Shown in pieces: positions 1 to 7,707 of a stretch of 10,141 bases of DNA. The DNA lies in NCBI GenBank assembly GCA_003140705.1, contig PLKU01000249.1:8397-18537 (forward strand). The letters run 5' to 3'. The position numbers were made by a program, and so were the translations under genes. Numbering within the stretch: position 1 is the first letter of the stretch; each line of letters opens with the position of its first letter. The DNA is from Acidobacteriaceae bacterium (lineage in GTDB: Bacteria; Acidobacteriota; Terriglobia; Terriglobales; Acidobacteriaceae). The notes beneath the pieces are model-generated. The model searched no databases and was not told the DNA's origin. It saw only the letters and a list, made by a program, of their open reading frames with translations.

Positions 1-1266
1 CACTTCCTTGATCATCATCGGCCGCAGCGCCTCGACACCCTGGTCAAGAAAATCCTGCTGGCGACGGACGATGACCTCGCAGGTTCGCAGAATCGTGCTC
101 TTCCGCTGGGCAATGTTACGCATCAACTGCATTGCGGAGCGGAAGCGCTCCTTCACGTAGTCCTTGACCTCTTTATCCGTGCCCTCTGCCACCAGCATCC
201 TGCGATACCGCTGACTGAGACGCAAGCTGGGCAAATCCTCCTCGTTCATTGAGACCGCCCACTCGCCCCCACGCTTGATAAACACCACATCCGGCTCGAT
301 CAGCCTGGTCTGCTCGCGGTTGTACAAGCGGCCCGGCCGGGGATCGAGCGTGCGTATGAACTCCACTCCAGCGTTGGCTTCAGCAGGCGTAATGTGGGCC
401 ATGCGCGCCAGATCTTTCACATCCCTCTTCTGCAACAGCTGCAGGTGCTGGTCCACAATCGACGCGGCCACTTCCATGCAGCGCCGCCGCTCTTCGATTT
501 GCGCCTCGGCCGGGGCCCGGAAACCCCGGTGCGTTTCCTCATCGGCGTCCACCGGATGTTTGGTGTACAACTGGCTGAACTCGTCTTGCTGCGCCGCTAT
601 CTGAATCAGCAGGCATTCGCGCAGATCCCTTGCCCCCACTCCGGCCGGATCAAGATGCCGCACCAGGTCCACTGCGCGCCGAAGCAGATCGAGCGCGGCG
701 GTGATCGCCTCATCCCCGGGTTCTGCCGCCCCGTCATTCTCATCGGCCTGAAAGAAGGCCGCCGCAAGTTCTTCCTCGCTGGCGCAAAGGTATCCGCCCT
801 CGTCCAGGTTTCCAACCACGAACTCCGCCGCCTCATGCAGACGGGGCTCCAGTTTCAGTGCGCCCAGTTGCCACGCCAGGTGATCGGAGAGAGTCGTCGG
901 CTGGGAGAGAAAATGCTCGAACGACGGCTTCTCGCTGTCGTCGAACTCCGGCTGCGTGCGATAACCGGGATCAAGATAATCCCGGAAGTATGAACCGAAG
1001 TCGATTTCCTCAAACGAATCCTTGGGCGGAGCCGGTGGTTCCTCAGCGCCCCGCGCCAGCTGTTCCTCGCGCCCGGCAACCTCATCCAGCATCGGCACTG
1101 ATTCGTTAATCTCTTCCAGTACGGGATTCTCCACCATCTCGGCATCGATCATCTCCTTCAGTTCCAGCTTGTTGAGCGCCAGTACGCTCACCATCTGCAT
1201 CAGGCCCGGAGTGAGGACCTGGCGCTGGGATACTTTCAAGCTCAGATTGGGTTGCAGCAACGCCAT
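1..1266 (-). CDS. rpoN: RNA polymerase sigma-54 factor RpoN (3' end beyond window)
   Basis: This is the alternative sigma factor that directs RNA polymerase to -24/-12 promoters opened by AAA+ activators. Translating the minus strand from ATG 1266 gives 422 codons without a stop. Residues 1-55 are region I, starting MALLQPNLSLKVSQRQ and reaching ENPVLEE, the activator-interacting segment. Residues about 56-125 are acidic and low in complexity, as in region II. The core-binding domain follows and contains the family hallmark DPAGVGARDLRECLL near residues 206-220. The frame runs off the window after PMMIKEV, just before the expected helix-turn-helix and the C-terminal RpoN box, so about 100 residues are probably missing. 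It follows lptB by 223 bases, the same neighbour as in many Proteobacteria. No frameshift is seen. The identification is very secure; the regulon cannot be inferred here. Confidence 0.97.
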   Translation of the reverse strand, partial: MALLQPNLSLKVSQRQVLTPGLMQMVSVLALNKLELKEMIDAEMVENPVLEEINESVPMLDEVAGREEQLARGAEEPPAPPKDSFEEIDFGSYFRDYLDPGYRTQPEFDDSEKPSFEHFLSQPTTLSDHLAWQLGALKLEPRLHEAAEFVVGNLDEGGYLCASEEELAAAFFQADENDGAAEPGDEAITAALDLLRRAVDLVRHLDPAGVGARDLRECLLIQIAAQQDEFSQLYTKHPVDADEETHRGFRAPAEAQIEERRRCMEVAASIVDQHLQLLQKRDVKDLARMAHITPAEANAGVEFIRTLDPRPGRLYNREQTRLIEPDVVFIKRGGEWAVSMNEEDLPSLRLSQRYRRMLVAEGTDKEVKDYVKERFRSAMQLMRNIAQRKSTILRTCEVIVRRQQDFLDQGVEALRPMMIKEV

Positions 1267-1270
1267 AAAT

Positions 1271-1283
1271 GGGACTTGTCCCC
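1271..1283 (-). promoter_or_regulatory. rpoN ribosome-binding site inside a small inverted repeat
   Basis: Read on the minus strand, the bases just before the rpoN ATG are GGGGACAAGTCCC. GGGGA is the best Shine-Dalgarno candidate, but it lies 12 bases from the start, which is long. The same bases form a four-pair hairpin (GGGA, loop CAAG, TCCC). That hairpin could mask the site or shorten its effective distance. The repeat is seen directly; any regulatory effect is inference. Confidence 0.4.
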
Positions 1284-1332
1284 GTTTGGACTTAATACAA
1301 GTGTAATCGCGCAAGAAAGCGGCTAAAGGGTA

Positions 1333-1401
1333 AATTCCCGCGCTTCAATCCATCCGTTCCAGAATAAGCAACCATAGATTCACAAATCTCCGGCGGGAAT
1401 T
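1333..1401. repeat. Inverted repeat in the lptB-rpoN gap
   Basis: The gap from 1267 to 1489 holds no convincing gene; a 62-codon frame on the minus strand (1480-1292) has no recognisable domain. It contains a perfect 9-bp inverted repeat, aattcccgc at 1333-1341 and gcgggaatt at 1393-1401, separated by 51 bases. On the rpoN transcript a G-U pair can extend it by one. A weak sigma-70-like pair with -10 TACACT can be drawn nearer rpoN, but no strong promoter stands out. The element could be a leader stem or an operator pair. No sigma-54-type GG/GC site was recognised. Confidence 0.35.
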
Positions 1402-1489
1402 CTACTCCTGGCTGAGTACCTTTTGCACATTGACAAATCCTCAGCAAGGGCAGCCTGCTTCCGGCAACGCTTCGGCCCATCGGCCTGCC

Positions 1490-2218
1490 TTAGCCCAGCG
1501 AGAACCCCTCTCCCAAATAGAGGCGCCGCACCTCAACATTGTTGCCCAGCTCGTGCGGAGTCCCAGTAAAAATAATCTGCCCCTCGGCGATAATGTACGC
1601 CCGATCGGTGACGCTCAGGGTCTCGCGGACGTTGTGGTCGGTGATCAGAATCCCGATGCCGCTGGCCTTTAATTCGAAGATAATCTTTTGCAGCTCAAGC
1701 ACCGCAATGGGGTCGATGCCGCTGAAGGGCTCGTCAAGCAGGATGAAGCTGGGCTGGATGCAAAGGCAGCGTGCAATCTCTACCCGTCGCCGTTCCCCGC
1801 CTGAAAGCGCATAACCCCGTGTGGTGCGGATGTGCCCCAGGTTGAGCTGATGAATCAGCCGCTCTGTTCTTGCGCGCCGTTCTCTGTTGCCCAACGGCTG
1901 CGCCTCAAGAACCGCCATGATGTTTTCTTCAACGGTCAGTTTGCGGAAGACGGATGGTTCCTGCGGAAGGTAGCTTATGCCGAAGTTGCGCGCCCGCAGA
2001 TACATGGGCACCCGGGTGATGTCGGCTTCGTCCACCAGCACTCGCCCCGTCTCCGGCACAACTAGTCCCACGATCATGTAGAAACTGGTCGTCTTGCCGG
2101 CGCCGTTCGGACCCAGCAACCCGACAACCTCCCCACGGGAGATCCGCAAATCTACCCCGCGCACAACCTGACGTCCCTTGTACGTCTTGCCGATCCCCTC
2201 AGCAATCAGTTTTTCCAT
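1490..2218 (-). CDS. lptB: LPS export ABC transporter ATP-binding protein LptB
   Basis: LptB is the cytoplasmic ATPase that dimerises under LptF/LptG and powers extraction of lipopolysaccharide from the inner membrane into the periplasmic Lpt bridge. The 242-residue product is normal length. It has Walker [10 protein letters not shown] at 36-44, a Q-loop glutamine in YLPQE at 83-87, the ABC signature LSGGERRR at 138-145, Walker B ILLDEP at 159-164 and the switch histidine in TDH at 193-195. The stretch FSGIDPIAV after Walker B is close to the version typical of LptB and separates it from generic ABC ATPases such as LivF/LivG. The ATG at 2218 has an AGGGA Shine-Dalgarno about four bases upstream and lies 25 bases after the stop of the LptC/A-like gene, so the two are probably co-transcribed. 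LptF and LptG must be encoded elsewhere. Confidence 0.96.
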   Translation of the reverse strand: MEKLIAEGIGKTYKGRQVVRGVDLRISRGEVVGLLGPNGAGKTTSFYMIVGLVVPETGRVLVDEADITRVPMYLRARNFGISYLPQEPSVFRKLTVEENIMAVLEAQPLGNRERRARTERLIHQLNLGHIRTTRGYALSGGERRRVEIARCLCIQPSFILLDEPFSGIDPIAVLELQKIIFELKASGIGILITDHNVRETLSVTDRAYIIAEGQIIFTGTPHELGNNVEVRRLYLGEGFSLG

Positions 2219-2243
2219 CTATTCCCTGGACTCGCTCCCGCCC

Positions 2244-4775
2244 TCACTTCGGCGCCGTGGTTTCTGTCTTTGTCGTGCCGCCTTCCACGCTCACGCTATC
2301 ATCGCGGCTATGGAAAATCAAAGCTTCCCCGGTGACGTTTCCCCGCGTCGGATCGGTCATCCTTGGCGGTGTCGCGATGGTCCCGGTCAGTACGTATTCC
2401 CCCGTCTCGCTTGTATACACCAGCTGTTCTCCGGTTCCGCGCCGCCCGCCGGAGTTTAACACTACGTGGCCCCGAGCCGTCAGACCGTCCACCTGCGCCT
2501 GCCCACCATCTCTACCAGCATGATTGCCGGGCGGCAGCAACCGCAGTTCAACCTCGTTCGAAACTGAACTTGCCGTGCCGGTTTCGGCGACCACCGTACC
2601 CAAAGCGCCGCCATGCATCACCGCTTTGCGCTCGGCATCGGAGTACTTCAGATCCCCTCCGCGCACGCGGATCACCGAAGGCGCTGCCGATTTTCCCGCC
2701 GCATCCTTGCCTGAATCCTTCCCCGTATCGGGGACTGCAGCCGGGCCGCCCGCGCTCAACAGCACCGCGCGCACGGGCTCAGCCGGATCGGTGCTGTGTG
2801 ACACCAGCGTTTGCTTTTGCCGGTCAAGCACAATTACCGGACCGGCCACGGAATTTGCATCCTGCCATAGCCGGGCATGCCCCTTGAATGTAGCCTCACC
2901 GGTCGCCTGGTGCAGTTGCGCTTCACTGGAAATGGCATGCGCAGGCCCCTTTCCACCCAGAGCGACGTCTCCTTTTTGACCGCTCTTCTCCGATGCGGCC
3001 CCGGCCGTCCCTGTGTTCATCCAGGTTGCCTTCACGTTGCCATGCGCAAACGCGTCGCCTGATTCCTGAGATACATCAACCTTCTCCGCTGTGAGTTGCA
3101 AGCCACCGTCTTCCACTCGCGGGCTCACCGTCAAATGTAGCCACTGCCCCGTGCCTTCGTAGGCCGCGTGGCCTGCCGTGGCTCGCATGGGAGCTTCAGC
3201 CTGCGCACCGGGTTTGGCAGCCGGTTGTTGAATCAGGACCACATGGCCATCCAGCACGCCTGACTGAATCTGCCCAGTTCCATTCGAATCCCGCGCCGCC
3301 CGATTTGCGGTCGGGCTCCCAGCGGCGCCGATTGTTCCGGCTGCGAATTGCACCGTCAGACGGTCGCCGTTCGCGGTCTCCCGCGTGCCCGTGGCGCTGG
3401 TTTCTTCCAGGCTGGCGTTGCCTGTTCCAGTCATCGCCGTCAACTGTGAACCTGGCCCGAACTCGCCTGTCACTGCATCCGCCGCCAGCCTTGAAGGCAC
3501 TATGGCGCCATTGCCACGCTGGCTCTCGCCGGTAACAACCACGCCTTGGGCTCCGGTCATCTTTGCCGGCTCAAGCTGGCCCTGACCGCCTTTGCGGAAG
3601 TCCACATCCGCAATTGGCGATCGCCACGTCCGGCTCACCCGCAGCGGCCCTCCCTTTGCATTACTTGCCGCCGGCTGGTTCAGTTCCTCGCTGTGCATCT
3701 CCACGCCACGTTCCATGTGTGCGTGGCGAAGATCTCCCTTCGCATCAAATGCGAGTTCCATCGCGGGCGAGGTTCCATGCATCTTTCGGCTCTGGCCCGC
3801 ACTTTCGCTCGCCGAGTCCATTTGGACCCCACCTTCCAGATGGCCCCGGCGGGGCTGGTTGTGACCGTTGAAGTCCATTGACCCCTTCGGCGCCGTAAGG
3901 TGGCCGCCGTTCGAAGTTGTAAGGGTGAACCCGTTCAACGCGTCAAGGCGGATCACCGACCCATCCTCCCGAAACTGGATCTTCGCATCCACCGCAGTAG
4001 CCACGCCGCCTCGGTAATCGGCCGTCGCCGAGTGCAGGCGGCACTCCTGACTCGCGTGCTCAAAGTCCGCGTGCGTGGCATGGATCTCAACCGTCTGACC
4101 AGCGCGCTTTGTCATCAACTCGACGGCGCGATCCAGCACCAGCGTGCCCTCTTTTGAATCGTAAGTTGCGCCCATCGAGCTCCCGGTTCCCTGGACCATC
4201 GAAAAGTCCACGCGCTGGCTGGTTGTCACCACCCCGCTCCCCTGGTCGAAGGTGAGCCCGCTTGTCTTCACGTGTACCTCGCCAGTTGACGCCGTCTCAG
4301 CGGCCGCGGCCAGGGGCTGGCTCTTGCCTTTGTTGGCCACTGCGTGGCCCGGCGCAGCCTTGGGAGCAATCGCCGGCGCAACTCCCGGGCGCATCAATGT
4401 GATCTCCACCGGCCCTGCGGCAGTTGCCGTGTTTGTCTTCTGGTCGTATTCAAACTCCGCGCCTTCAATGCGATCCACGCGACCGCCAGCCGTGTCGTAA
4501 AGCTCGATCTTCACATCATGAAGAATGGCGCGATTGTCTTTTAACTGGACCACTTTCGAGGCGTGAATCTTGTATTGCGAATGCGCCCCGAAAGCATGGG
4601 ACAAGGTGTAGCCATTGGCCTCCTGCTGTATGTCGACGCCAAGCCGTTTCGGCAGTTCCTTCAGGTTCAGCGGGTTCTTCAGCTTGCCTACTGCCAGGAA
4701 CAAAACCAGGGCCCCCACCAGCAGAACTCCTGCCGCAAGCACCAGCGTCCGCATCCGTTCAATCGTGAATCGCAC
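2244..4775 (-). CDS. Giant LptC/LptA-like LPS-transport bridge protein (OstA-like repeats)
   Basis: The 843-residue product probably carries LPS from the LptBFG extractor across the periplasm. A hydrophobic helix at about 9-30 would anchor it in the inner membrane with the rest periplasmic, as in LptC. Residues about 45-130 resemble LptC. The C-terminal part (about 617-660 and 766-833) is LptA/OstA-like, for example TGEATFKGHARLWQDAN and GEYVLTGTIATPP. Between them the unit G-[HN]-x-V and its variants recurs near 315, 356, 509, 578, 631 and 769, suggesting a long stack of beta-jellyroll strands. Ala/Gly/Pro/Lys linkers lie near 131-165 and 665-700. E. coli LptC and LptA are under 200 residues each, so this is about twice their sum. 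The start is a GTG two bases after the upstream stop, with GGAG 13 bases ahead; an internal ATG at codon 8 lacks a site. There is no in-frame stop or frameshift. It could be annotated lptC or lptA. Confidence 0.87.
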   Translation of the reverse strand: MRFTIERMRTLVLAAGVLLVGALVLFLAVGKLKNPLNLKELPKRLGVDIQQEANGYTLSHAFGAHSQYKIHASKVVQLKDNRAILHDVKIELYDTAGGRVDRIEGAEFEYDQKTNTATAAGPVEITLMRPGVAPAIAPKAAPGHAVANKGKSQPLAAAAETASTGEVHVKTSGLTFDQGSGVVTTSQRVDFSMVQGTGSSMGATYDSKEGTLVLDRAVELMTKRAGQTVEIHATHADFEHASQECRLHSATADYRGGVATAVDAKIQFREDGSVIRLDALNGFTLTTSNGGHLTAPKGSMDFNGHNQPRRGHLEGGVQMDSASESAGQSRKMHGTSPAMELAFDAKGDLRHAHMERGVEMHSEELNQPAASNAKGGPLRVSRTWRSPIADVDFRKGGQGQLEPAKMTGAQGVVVTGESQRGNGAIVPSRLAADAVTGEFGPGSQLTAMTGTGNASLEETSATGTRETANGDRLTVQFAAGTIGAAGSPTANRAARDSNGTGQIQSGVLDGHVVLIQQPAAKPGAQAEAPMRATAGHAAYEGTGQWLHLTVSPRVEDGGLQLTAEKVDVSQESGDAFAHGNVKATWMNTGTAGAASEKSGQKGDVALGGKGPAHAISSEAQLHQATGEATFKGHARLWQDANSVAGPVIVLDRQKQTLVSHSTDPAEPVRAVLLSAGGPAAVPDTGKDSGKDAAGKSAAPSVIRVRGGDLKYSDAERKAVMHGGALGTVVAETGTASSVSNEVELRLLPPGNHAGRDGGQAQVDGLTARGHVVLNSGGRRGTGEQLVYTSETGEYVLTGTIATPPRMTDPTRGNVTGEALIFHSRDDSVSVEGGTTKTETTAPK

Positions 4776-4777
4776 GC

Positions 4778-5389
4778 TCAGTTATTCACTCCCAACCTTG
4801 CGGCAAGACGTTGCGCCAGACTTTCGCCCAGTTCGCTCCACAACAGGCGCGCCGTAGCCCCCGATGCCTTCTCCACCGCCCCTGTCAGCTCGACCAGTTG
4901 GCGCACATTCTCTGCCACGTGGCGCGCCGCTGCCGAGTCAAGATCGACATCTTCTTCCAGGAACGGCCCGTCCGGCCCAAAGTCAATGCGGATGTGCCCA
5001 TCCTGCTCGTAGGCCCCCTCGTCAAACATCGGCCCATAGCCCGTGACACGAATCAGCCGCGGCTCCCGCACCCAGCGAGCATTTTTGTCGCGGCCAGCCT
5101 CAAGCTCCCAGAGACTCCAGCCGATCTGAAATTCGTACGCGTAATCGTCATGCAGTAGATCCAGAGCATCTTGCACGGCCAGCTGTGGCTCCGCGCCTCG
5201 TTCGCCCCACCCATACACGCGTTGCAGAACTGGCGACTCGGTCCAGCTGATCGGCCACACCGTCATCGCATACACCCTGGGCTCGCCGCCGTGCGCGGCA
5301 AACGCCGTAAGCACGGCCGTCACCTTGTCAGCAAGCGCTGCAAGCTGCAGATTTGGGTACCACAAACTCAAATAAAGTGTGTCGGACAT
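4778..5389 (-). CDS. Unrecognised 203-residue protein, first gene of the lpt block
   Basis: I do not recognise this family. The predicted protein starts MSDTLYLSLWYPN and has no signal peptide or membrane helix, so it is probably cytoplasmic. It is rich in aromatic and acidic residues: the middle has WPISWTESP, VYGWGERG, YEFQIGWSLWELE and VTGYGPMFDEGAYEQDG. The C-terminal third looks helical (about 160-203) and ends LGVNN. I chose ATG 5389; a TTG at 5422 would add 11 unconvincing residues and has no ribosome-binding site. The ATG also has only AGAG directly against it. The stop is two bases before the GTG of the LptC/A-like gene, so translation is very probably coupled. In E. coli the equivalent place holds kdsC and kdsD, but no HAD or sugar-isomerase motifs are visible here. 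The reading frame looks real by codon bias and coupling; its function is unknown. Confidence 0.8.
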   Translation of the reverse strand: MSDTLYLSLWYPNLQLAALADKVTAVLTAFAAHGGEPRVYAMTVWPISWTESPVLQRVYGWGERGAEPQLAVQDALDLLHDDYAYEFQIGWSLWELEAGRDKNARWVREPRLIRVTGYGPMFDEGAYEQDGHIRIDFGPDGPFLEEDVDLDSAAARHVAENVRQLVELTGAVEKASGATARLLWSELGESLAQRLAARLGVNN

Positions 5390-5540
5390 CTCTACTGATT
5401 GTAGACGCGCGAATGGCTCCAAAGATGCTGAAGGATGGAGCGCTTCAAATGAAATTGGGTGGTCTTTGGGTGCCGATCATCCGCCTATTTTCTGGCGAAT
5501 GGGTGGCAGGCCAAACGCCTAAGTCCGATCGAAGGAAAGA
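5390..5540. other. glyS to unknown-gene gap, possible promoter of the lpt block
   Basis: This 151-base gap has no gene. On the minus strand a good -10-like hexamer, TACAAT (5403-5398), ends eight bases before the ATG of the unknown gene, but the matching -35 region is poor (CATCTT or ATCTTT). If it is used, the transcript would begin almost at the start codon, which fits the weak ribosome-binding site. No terminator with a U-tract is visible after glyS, so read-through from glyQS into the lpt block remains possible. Confidence 0.3.
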
Positions 5541-7625
5541 CTACCCCGTCACAATCTCGCTGAAGTCAGCGATGCCCGAGAATCCACTCAGCACTGAGGC
5601 GATCAGGCCCAGGTGAGCGCCGCGCACCGCCGGGTCGGGATCGAGCACCATCACCTTGTCGAAGAAGGCATCCACCACCGGCCTCAGAGCAGCAATCATT
5701 GCCAGCGCTTCTCCATAGGCCCGCTCCTGGCGACGGAAAGCCACCTCCGGAGCCAACGCCGCCGCCGCATCTGCCAGCTGTCTGGCCTCGATTGAAAGCG
5801 TCTCGCTCCGCGCAGGAGCGATCGTAAATCCCTTCTCTTCCGCCTGCCGAAGAATATTCTTGATCCGCCTGAAGGCCGCTGAGATTGCCGCAAAGTCCTC
5901 TGACCCACGCACCGCCGTCAACGCCTCGGCCCGCGCCATCGCGTCACACACATCGTTGGCATCCGCAGCAAGCACCGCGTTCACCACGTCGTAAGCGTAG
6001 CCGAGCACGTCCTTCAGATAGAAATGCAGCCGCTCGCGAAGAAACGCTGCAACTTGCTCGCGATTTTCCCCGTCCGCGCCGCTGGCTTGCATGACTTCGC
6101 TCAGTGTCAGTGGCAGACCCGAATCTGCCAGAATCTTCACGATGGCATTCGCAGCGCGGCGCAGCGCGAATGGGTCCTTCGACCCGGTCGGCGCCGAGCC
6201 GATTCCAAACATGGCCGTGATGGTTTGAATTCGATCCGCAAGCCCAAGCAACTGACCTTCAATCGACGGCGGAATCTCGTCCTCAGTGGAGGCCGGCGTG
6301 TATTGCGCATAGATGGCTGCTGCAACCCGCTCGCCCAGTCCCTGTTCCCGCGCGTACAAACCGCCGATCACGCCCTGTAGCTCGGTAAACTCTTTAACCA
6401 ACTCCGTTGTAAGGTCAGCCTTTGCCAACTCGACCGCTTTCAATAGGGCGGATTCATCGAAGACAATGCCCGCCCCTTTCACTGTCACAGCCAACCCGTG
6501 TGCAACAGCCAGATTGGCTTGGGTCTTCCAGTAGTAGCTCCCCAACTCCTTCTGAAACGTCACATTCTTCAAGCTCTCAACACGCTCCGTCAGCGGCGTC
6601 TTCTGGTCAAAGTCCCAGAAGAACTGCGCATCCTTGAACCGCGCCCTCAGCACGCGCGCATTGCCGTGGCGGATAATGGCCCGCCCCTCTTCATCCACTT
6701 GCGTATTGAGCACAGCCAGAAAATGTGGCGCCAGCTTCCCGTCCGCACCCTCGACGGCGAAATACTTCTGGTGATCGCGCATCACCGTCACCAGCACCTC
6801 TTCCGGCAACGACAGGTACACCGGCTCAAAGTCACCCAGCACTACCGTAGGCCACTCGGTCAGGTGCACAACCGTCTCGATCAGAGCCGCATCTTCACGC
6901 CAACGCGCGCCCACAACCGTGCGGGTTTCCGCATCGAGAGCCTTGCGAATCGAATGCCTGCGCTTCGCCACATCGGCCACCACATACGCCTTCTGCAGCG
7001 CTTCGGCGTAGTGGGTTGCGTGGTCAATCACCACAGGCGCTTCCCCGTGCTGCACGCGATGCCCACGGCTCGCATTTCCCGCAGCGATCCCTGCCAGTTC
7101 CAGCGGTACCACCGACGAATCCATCACCGCCATAACCCAGCGCACCGGCCGCACAAAGCGCTCGGGCTTGCCCGCGCGCCAGTACATATTCTTCGCCCAA
7201 TAGATCCCGGCTACCTCTTTCGGCAGTTCCGCCGCAAGCAACTCTGCCGCTGCGCGACCCAGCCTCTTCACCGTTGCGCCGACATACTCACCCTTGATGC
7301 TCTCAACTTTTTCCAAAGCAGCAACGGCCACGCCGGCCTTCTTGGCGAAGGCTTCTGCCGCCGCTGTCGGCGCTCCATCTTTGAAAGCCACCTTCCAGGG
7401 AGGCCCCGTCAGCTTTTCCTCTGTGTCTGCCTGGCTCGCGAGCACGTCCTCCACCAGCACAGCCAGTCGCCGCGGCGTCGAGTAACTCGTAACCTTGGCC
7501 GCAGGCCCCAACAACCGCTCGCGCGTGAGCAGATCGTTGACCCGCTTGCCTAATTCGGCTTCAGCCCCTGCAATCATGCGGGCCGGAACCTCTTCCAGCC
7601 CTATCTCCAACAAAAAATCCGCCAT
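5541..7625 (-). CDS. glyS: Glycine-tRNA ligase beta subunit
   Basis: This is the large subunit of the alpha2beta2 glycyl-tRNA synthetase; it binds tRNA-Gly while the alpha subunit makes glycyl-adenylate. The 694 residues match the family's usual length of about 690. Hallmarks are the N-terminus MADFLLEIGLEEVPARMI (1-18), VMRDHQKYFAVEG (281-293), KEFTELQGVIGGLYA (411-425), the segment STEDEIPPSIEGQLLGLADR with DPFALRRA (446-491), and the C-terminal anticodon-binding part with VVDAFFDKVMV (650-660) ending in ADFSEIV. The ATG at 7625 gives the conserved N-terminus exactly; GGAAAG about 13 bases upstream is only a fair Shine-Dalgarno. It lies 82 bases after glyQ, and the two subunits are needed in equal amounts, so they are presumably one transcript. 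It is complete and undamaged. Confidence 0.97.
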   Translation of the reverse strand: MADFLLEIGLEEVPARMIAGAEAELGKRVNDLLTRERLLGPAAKVTSYSTPRRLAVLVEDVLASQADTEEKLTGPPWKVAFKDGAPTAAAEAFAKKAGVAVAALEKVESIKGEYVGATVKRLGRAAAELLAAELPKEVAGIYWAKNMYWRAGKPERFVRPVRWVMAVMDSSVVPLELAGIAAGNASRGHRVQHGEAPVVIDHATHYAEALQKAYVVADVAKRRHSIRKALDAETRTVVGARWREDAALIETVVHLTEWPTVVLGDFEPVYLSLPEEVLVTVMRDHQKYFAVEGADGKLAPHFLAVLNTQVDEEGRAIIRHGNARVLRARFKDAQFFWDFDQKTPLTERVESLKNVTFQKELGSYYWKTQANLAVAHGLAVTVKGAGIVFDESALLKAVELAKADLTTELVKEFTELQGVIGGLYAREQGLGERVAAAIYAQYTPASTEDEIPPSIEGQLLGLADRIQTITAMFGIGSAPTGSKDPFALRRAANAIVKILADSGLPLTLSEVMQASGADGENREQVAAFLRERLHFYLKDVLGYAYDVVNAVLAADANDVCDAMARAEALTAVRGSEDFAAISAAFRRIKNILRQAEEKGFTIAPARSETLSIEARQLADAAAALAPEVAFRRQERAYGEALAMIAALRPVVDAFFDKVMVLDPDPAVRGAHLGLIASVLSGFSGIADFSEIVTG

Positions 7626-7642
7626 AATTTTGATTGTCTTTC

Positions 7643-7658
7643 CGCTGACTCGCTGACT
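7643..7658. repeat. Two-copy 8-bp tandem repeat between glyQ and glyS
   Basis: The octamer cgctgact occurs twice without a gap (7643-7650 and 7651-7658), 18 bases upstream of the glyS start, in the 82-base glyQ-glyS gap. It may be chance or a replication-slippage site that alters leader length. No function is claimed. Confidence 0.5.
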
Positions 7659-7707
7659 TGCAATCTCCGCTCACACACAGGAAGCGAGGCTAGCTCCGCG
7701 AAAGCCG

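Noticed and set aside
394..993. A 199-codon plus-strand frame opposite rpoN
   Set aside because: The minus strand here encodes unmistakable RpoN sequence (DPAGVGARDLREC), and the plus-strand product is low in conserved features.
1430..1435. A perfect TTGACA on the plus strand in the lptB-rpoN gap
   Set aside because: No -10-like hexamer follows at 16-18 bases and there is no plus-strand gene to serve.
1292..1480. A 62-codon minus-strand frame in the lptB-rpoN gap
   Set aside because: It has no convincing ribosome-binding site, domain or conserved composition, and it overlaps the inverted repeat of the rpoN leader. A real small protein cannot be excluded without comparison to relatives.
2363..2887. 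Several overlapping plus-strand frames opposite the LptC/A-like gene
   Set aside because: The large minus-strand frame is continuous for 843 codons with a membrane anchor and OstA-like repeats. The opposing frames are Pro/Arg/Ser-rich shadows.
6498..7553. A 351-codon open frame on the plus strand opposite glyS
   Set aside because: It lies wholly antisense to the strongly conserved glyS, has no recognisable domain, and its His/Arg/Gln-rich composition is typical of an antisense shadow in GC-rich DNA.
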